Below, piece by piece: positions 62,666-64,000 of a stretch of DNA of 64,000 nucleotides (position 1 is the stretch's first letter; each line of letters starts with the position of its first letter). Source of the DNA: Tetranychus cinnabarinus (lineage: Eukaryota > Arthropoda > Arachnida > Trombidiformes > Tetranychidae). Under the pieces are notes generated by a model. The model had not been told where the DNA came from. It did not search any database and worked only from the letters and a program-made list of their open reading frames with translations. Location of the stretch: positions 17,298,001 to 17,362,000 of the forward strand of contig WHVY01000001.1 of assembly GCA_022266195.1 (NCBI GenBank). Direction: 5' to 3'. Position numbers and translations under genes: made by a program.

Positions 62666-63432
62666 ATGAAGCCAACTTACGATGAAATTATTAGAAATAA
62701 AATTGTCAAAGTTACGTTGTTGGAGTGGGAGAAGAAGATTCTAGATTCAATGTCGGACCTGATAATGGAACAGTGTGAAGTTATGGAAGAAAGATGCAGA
62801 GTTCTGTTTGCTCAAATAAATGCTGTTAATGAGCGAGAAAATAATTTGGCTGAGGCACTTGGATCGTATAATCATCGGTTAAATGAGTGTCGAAGAAAAA
62901 TTGAAAAAATTCAAGATGACTACAAGAAATTCCTTGAAGATGGTATGTATTTCTCGTATGCTTTTACTCTTTTTGTGACACCAAAAAGCCATTTTTTCAA
63001 TATTAAATCGATATTTATCTTTCATTGCAGCTTCAAATGCCATTGCAGAATCTAAGTTGTTGGATGAAGAAACGGCCGAGAAACAAGCAAAATTATTGGA
63101 AACTATTCAAGAGATACTTTGTGAAGAAGATGAGCCTTATGAGCCTACAGAAGATTGGTTGAAATCAGAAGAAAAGCTGCAAGAATGGTATAACGAACAG
63201 GTATTTTCGGTATCTTTTTAAATTTAGTCCAGTTAATGCTTCAACCTTTATAAAAATTAATTTTCTATCCCATATCAAGCGTGAAAATGCTAAGGAATTT
63301 TACGCTAAACGAGCAGCACAAATCAACGAATCAGTGGAACGGTTACAAGCTGTGCTTCCTAGTAAATGTTCACAAGACAGTCAATCACCAATCGAATCTG
63401 ATTACCTCCATGATATAATTCCAGAAGATTAA
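62666..63432 (+). CDS. Acidic coiled-coil orphan protein, 199 residues
   Basis: Exons 62666-62942, 63031-63200, 63280-63432: 600 bases, introns 88 and 79 bases, GT-AG. The ATG at 62666 follows an acceptor-like TTTTATTTTCAG by about 29 bases, suggesting a spliced 5' UTR. The upstream in-frame hydrophobic stretch is therefore taken as intron. The protein is nearly all charged helix: residues 1-110 show heptad-like spacing (LLEWEKKIL, CEVMEERCRVLFAQI, LNECRRKIEKIQ). An acidic middle (CEEDEPYEPTEDW) and a second helical part (EKLQEWYNEQRENAKEFYAKRAAQI) follow. No family is recognised; structural or kinetochore-like coiled-coil proteins are possible but unsupported. An AATAAA overlaps the stop region (63431-63436). 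Confidence 0.7.
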
Positions 63433-63915
63433 TAAACACCCGTCCCAAGTAAAAAGTGAGTACGGTTTTATACTTTTATGATCGTTTAGTAAATCAAATT
63501 CTCAAGATAAATCGAAAGAATATTTGTTCTCTTTTCATTTTTATCAATTTCTTTAATTTAAAATTTCGAGGCATTAAGTGGATATATATTTTCCGACTAA
63601 AATGAGGTCTAAGATGATTAGATTTTATCAATTAGCTCTTATTTGAATCAGTAAAATAAGACTTGATAAATAAGAGAGAATGAGATGTTTTCCCTTGTCT
63701 AATCAATCGCTAGATGACCCTAGTATCATCTCTGTCTTTCCTTATCCCGCTATTAGCTCTAGCAAGCTCTAAGCTTTTATAGCCATAAAGTTTATTCTAA
63801 ATTAAACAGAGACAATCTTATTTTTTGTCCAGTTTTGTCACAAGTGGTGATTTGTTCATTTTTTTATTTTTTATTTTTGTGACTTTTGTTTTGTTTCAAC
63901 TTTTTTTATACCATC
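63433..63915. other. Spacer and presumed promoter of ERH
   Basis: No gene. The stretch just before the ERH start is a long T-rich run (63850-63910); no specific element is identified. Confidence 0.4.
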
Positions 63916-64000
63916 ATGACCCACACAATTGTTCTAATGCAACCAAAAGGACATGAAACTCGTAAATACATGGATTACGAGAGTGTCGATGATGCAATGG
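63916..64000 (+). CDS. e(r): Enhancer of rudimentary homolog (ERH), 5' end only
   Basis: ATG at 63916 opens MTHTIVLMQPKGHETRKYMD and continues YESVDDAM to the window edge. This matches the conserved start of ERH (SHTI-L-QP, R-Y-DYES-..-CM). ERH is a small (about 104-residue) dimeric nuclear protein involved in pyrimidine metabolism, splicing and mRNA decay. Only 28 codons are visible and no intron has yet interrupted them. Confidence 0.9.
   Translation, partial: MTHTIVLMQPKGHETRKYMDYESVDDAM

Noticed and set aside
1..64000. tRNA, rRNA, CRISPR arrays, bacterial operons
   Set aside because: No tRNA-like cloverleaf with box A/B, no rRNA-like block and no spaced direct-repeat array was noticed by eye; a tRNA scan could still find one that I missed.

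Overview
This is eukaryotic nuclear DNA. It is AT-rich (about two-thirds A+T by eye), with multi-exon genes, GT-AG introns, AATAAA poly(A) signals and DNA transposons. Gene content (ataxin-2, aladin, a Delta/Jagged relative, a KChIP-type calcium sensor, a stargazin-type TARP, ERH) marks a bilaterian animal. Very short introns (63-86 bp in one gene) beside multi-kilobase ones suit a small-genome arthropod. A mite is my guess, held loosely, because no sequence here is diagnostic.

Layout. 1-2311 (+): 3' part of ataxin-2. 2537-9305 (-): a long Ser/Thr-rich orphan protein, tail-to-tail with ataxin-2, with two foldback MITEs in its introns. 12173-13339 (+): a compact five-exon membrane-anchored JmjC oxygenase. 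13420-15852: a large foldback element. 16214-18008 (-): aladin (nuclear pore). 18549-19133 and 19379-19615: two more inverted-repeat elements. 20893-32476 (+): a Delta-family gene with no transmembrane segment and almost no DSL domain. 34073-43704 (+): a KChIP-like EF-hand protein with a long novel N-terminus. 45231-46078 (+): a small orphan gene. 48164-56538 (+): a stargazin/TARP with a TTPV tail. 57310-58856: a frameshifted Tc1/mariner-like transposon. 59736-62010: a second copy of the large foldback, itself carrying a nested 595-bp element. 62046-62134: a SET-domain relic. 62666-63432 (+): a coiled-coil orphan. 63916-64000 (+): the 5' end of ERH.

The genes are not an operon or cluster. KChIP and TARP are both auxiliary subunits of neuronal ion channels and lie about 4.5 kb apart on the same strand, but nothing shows co-regulation. 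Intergenic and intronic space is dominated by AT-rich filler plus at least seven inverted-repeat mobile elements.

The most interesting items are: (1) the secreted Delta relative, which keeps the MNNL domain, has lost the DSL core, and carries three copies of the EGF1-EGF2 (DOS-type) pair; (2) the foldback family, whose arms are built of about 670-bp tandem subrepeats and whose two copies have oppositely oriented loops; (3) a recent foldback with identical 84-bp arms; (4) interleaved perfect inverted repeats in the KChIP intron; (5) two orphan genes with clean exon structure.
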